Origin: Cheiracanthium punctorium
Lineage: Eukaryota > Arthropoda > Arachnida > Araneae > Cheiracanthiidae
Reading direction: 5' to 3'
Assembly: GCA_038373885.1 (NCBI GenBank)
Contig: JAWZYV010000674.1
Span: forward strand, 124,001 to 188,000
DNA: 64,000 nucleotides
The notes below the pieces were generated by a model. It was not told the origin of the DNA and ran no database searches. It saw only the letters and a list, made by a program, of their open reading frames with translations. A program made the translations under genes and the position numbers. This document shows positions 62,131 through 64,000 of this stretch, piece after piece. Position 1 is the first letter of the stretch. Every line of letters begins with the position of its first letter.

Positions 62131-63598
62131 TCTATAATAAAAAATTTGCTATAATAATAAAAAATTAAGCTATTACTTATAATATGGATGAGCATTTCAT
62201 TATATTTTAAAATTTATTTTGCGCATTTCAGGGAGCTTTCAAAGAGCTATAGCATAGCTATGGAGATAAATAACATATATGAATGGAAAGCGCACCATTA
62301 CCAATGATTACGATACGATTCATGTTTCTAACTTCTTTTCCTTTTTTTTTTTTTTCCTTCAAATCAAGACCAAATTCCTATTACATATTATTTCCACTAA
62401 CAATCATTTTTAGTTTTCCCATTATGCACTCAGTACCATGTTCATACGATTACAGTCAAAAATGAAACAGCAATCTAGCTAATTATTTTAAAATCTGCAG
62501 CTACTGAACAAGCCTGCATTCAGCTTATCTAAACCGATTCCAGTGCTTATTTCTCAATACCAGCTATAAATATTCGGCGCAAGACAGTTAAGTTAGCAGC
62601 TCTTGAAACTTAAGTCCATGAGCTGCAGTATAGCCACTTTTGCATCTCACTCATTAAAAGGATTAATCACGCATCTGGAATCTAAATTTTCTTCTGATGG
62701 CAAATAGTCTCACGTTTGCATTCGGAGCTCTTTTAAATCCTCAGACATCAAATCTCATAAGAATTTATATCCGGGGAATTATTATCAATTCTTTAGTCGT
62801 CCTATCATTTAAATTTAAAACACCCATAGAGTAAGGGGTTATATGGAATTAGACAAGAGGAGCTTATCAGCTTAAGAAAAAAATATTTGTCTGTGCGTGT
62901 GTGTGAAAAACTACATTAATCGCACTTTGTGAATGTTAATATTCTGACAACATAATATTAGTACTTAAGAGAACACTAACTGTTATCAATAAAACACTAC
63001 TTCGCGTGTTTAAAATCCGTAAAATATTTACTAGAATGTACGAAATATATTAAAAAATTTCAGTAGTACAGAAAGAAGCTGAAGCCATTCGTAATTCAAT
63101 AATTTATTTTCATGCTTTCATAATATTTTTGGGATGTGTTATAAATATTCTCAGTTTGTACTTATATATATAGTCTTGTCTGTTCTTCCACCTTCATGTT
63201 AGGATAGCATCCATGCCTGTTTTTTTCTTTTAGTTAGGTCGTACCCCCAGGTTACGTAAAGCGACCTCTTTTGTCAGGTAACCCGCAGAAACTTAACTAT
63301 TTTTGTTTTTATTTAACTGAAATGTGAGTACGGTGGTACTTGATAATGGAGTACTCCATTTCAATTTTCCACTTCATATCCACTTCTTTGTATGAGTTTA
63401 TCAAGCTAGGCTTAAGCCCACGTGATTGCACATGGCATGTTTTCCCCACTTCTTTTTGGCTTTGATGGCCCTGTTTTAAATTTATTTATGGCCTCTGGAT
63501 TTTCATTTATAATTTCATGGTTACGTATTATATCTGTTATTAAGTGCTTTCATTTAATATTTCACGTGGAATTCCATATTACGTAAGTTAAGTTATTT

Positions 63599-63640
<42 letters not shown>

Positions 63641-64000
63641 CATAATTTTTTAAGTCTGAAATATGTATAATATTATCTTAAAGAGCATTAATTTATCGAA
63701 AAATGTTTTTACATGAATTTTAGTAAATGAATTGTGCCTGCTTTTTAAACACCGCTTCTGACTTTGATCAGTTTCAATCCACAGCCATATTTAATCAAAA
63801 TATATTTTTTAGGTAATTCATAGTTGCACGTGAAAACCTTAAACCGTTAAATCATGGAGATTAAGGATCTATTTAATATCTAACTAACTGACAGAAATAG
63901 AGCCATTGGATTATATTTTCAATATTTGCTAAAAACTACAAATTTAAATAGTGAACAGCAAAAAAAAAAGTTTTGTAAGCAAGGCAAATATTACATATAT
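62131..64000. other. AT-rich non-coding stretch
   Basis: No gene or complete element recognised. A TA repeat of about 17 units lies at 63604-63638. Confidence 0.5.
63604..63638. repeat. TA dinucleotide microsatellite
   Basis: About seventeen TA units in a row. Confidence 0.95.

Noticed and set aside
1..64000. CRISPR arrays, prokaryotic operons or LTR retrotransposons
   Set aside because: No regularly spaced direct repeats, no operon-like ORFs, and no long direct terminal repeats with primer-binding sites seen by eye.

Overview
The window looks like AT-rich, repeat-dense, intron-scale DNA from a metazoan, most likely an arthropod and possibly a chelicerate. This rests on the TE mix (non-autonomous hAT, pogo/Tigger, mariner and piggyBac-like elements plus tRNA-derived SINEs), spliced gene structure, low coding density and a nuclear tRNA gene of animal type. 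There are no bacterial operons, Shine-Dalgarno sites or CRISPR arrays. Nearly all short ORFs look like chance ORFs in AT-rich or repeat sequence. Species and locus cannot be fixed from sequence alone.

Three items are gene-like. (1) One spliced coding exon on the minus strand at 59400-59586 (62 codons plus one base, good acceptor and donor). It encodes a Ser-rich N-terminal-type segment with a weak resemblance to the LHX2/9-apterous N-terminus. If the gene continues leftward, the following intron exceeds 59 kb. (2) A structurally intact tRNA gene at 50668-50739 with a tRNA-Glu-like body but anticodon TTA, which reads UAA stop codons. (3) A broken mariner-type transposase fragment at about 3004-3352.

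The rest is layered transposon sediment and unique DNA. From left to right: a short perfect hairpin and transposase relic (2.5-3.5 kb); a GC-richer unique block (5.9-7.5 kb); a Tigger-like MITE (8.1 kb); an hAT-like MITE (13.5 kb); a palindromic MITE (14.8 kb); a SINE abutting a piggyBac-like MITE (18.0-18.6 kb); a second GC-richer block (18.8-19.7 kb); an 89-bp perfect inverted repeat built from a tRNA-derived element (20.5 kb); a tandem duplication (21.0-21.4 kb); a foldback MITE with CRE motifs (22.3 kb); nested hAT MITEs (25.4-26.1 kb); a cluster of SINE copies (26.8-29.1 kb); further hAT elements at 29.2, 34.5, 39.3, 43.8 and 47.1 kb; a composite inverted-repeat element (37.1-38.0 kb); a duplicated 78-bp unique element (42.4 and 46.5 kb); MITEs at 45.3, 47.5, 51.3, 52.6, 53.7 and 61.6 kb; and a 41-bp perfect palindrome (53.4 kb).

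The transposable elements are called from terminal inverted repeats, target-site duplications and family-typical terminal motifs read by eye. The GC-richer unique blocks and the duplicated 78-bp element are the best candidates for conserved regulatory DNA, as expected in large introns of a developmental gene, but that is inference. The most unusual signals are the UUA-anticodon tRNA, the perfect tRNA-derived palindrome and the duplicated unique element.
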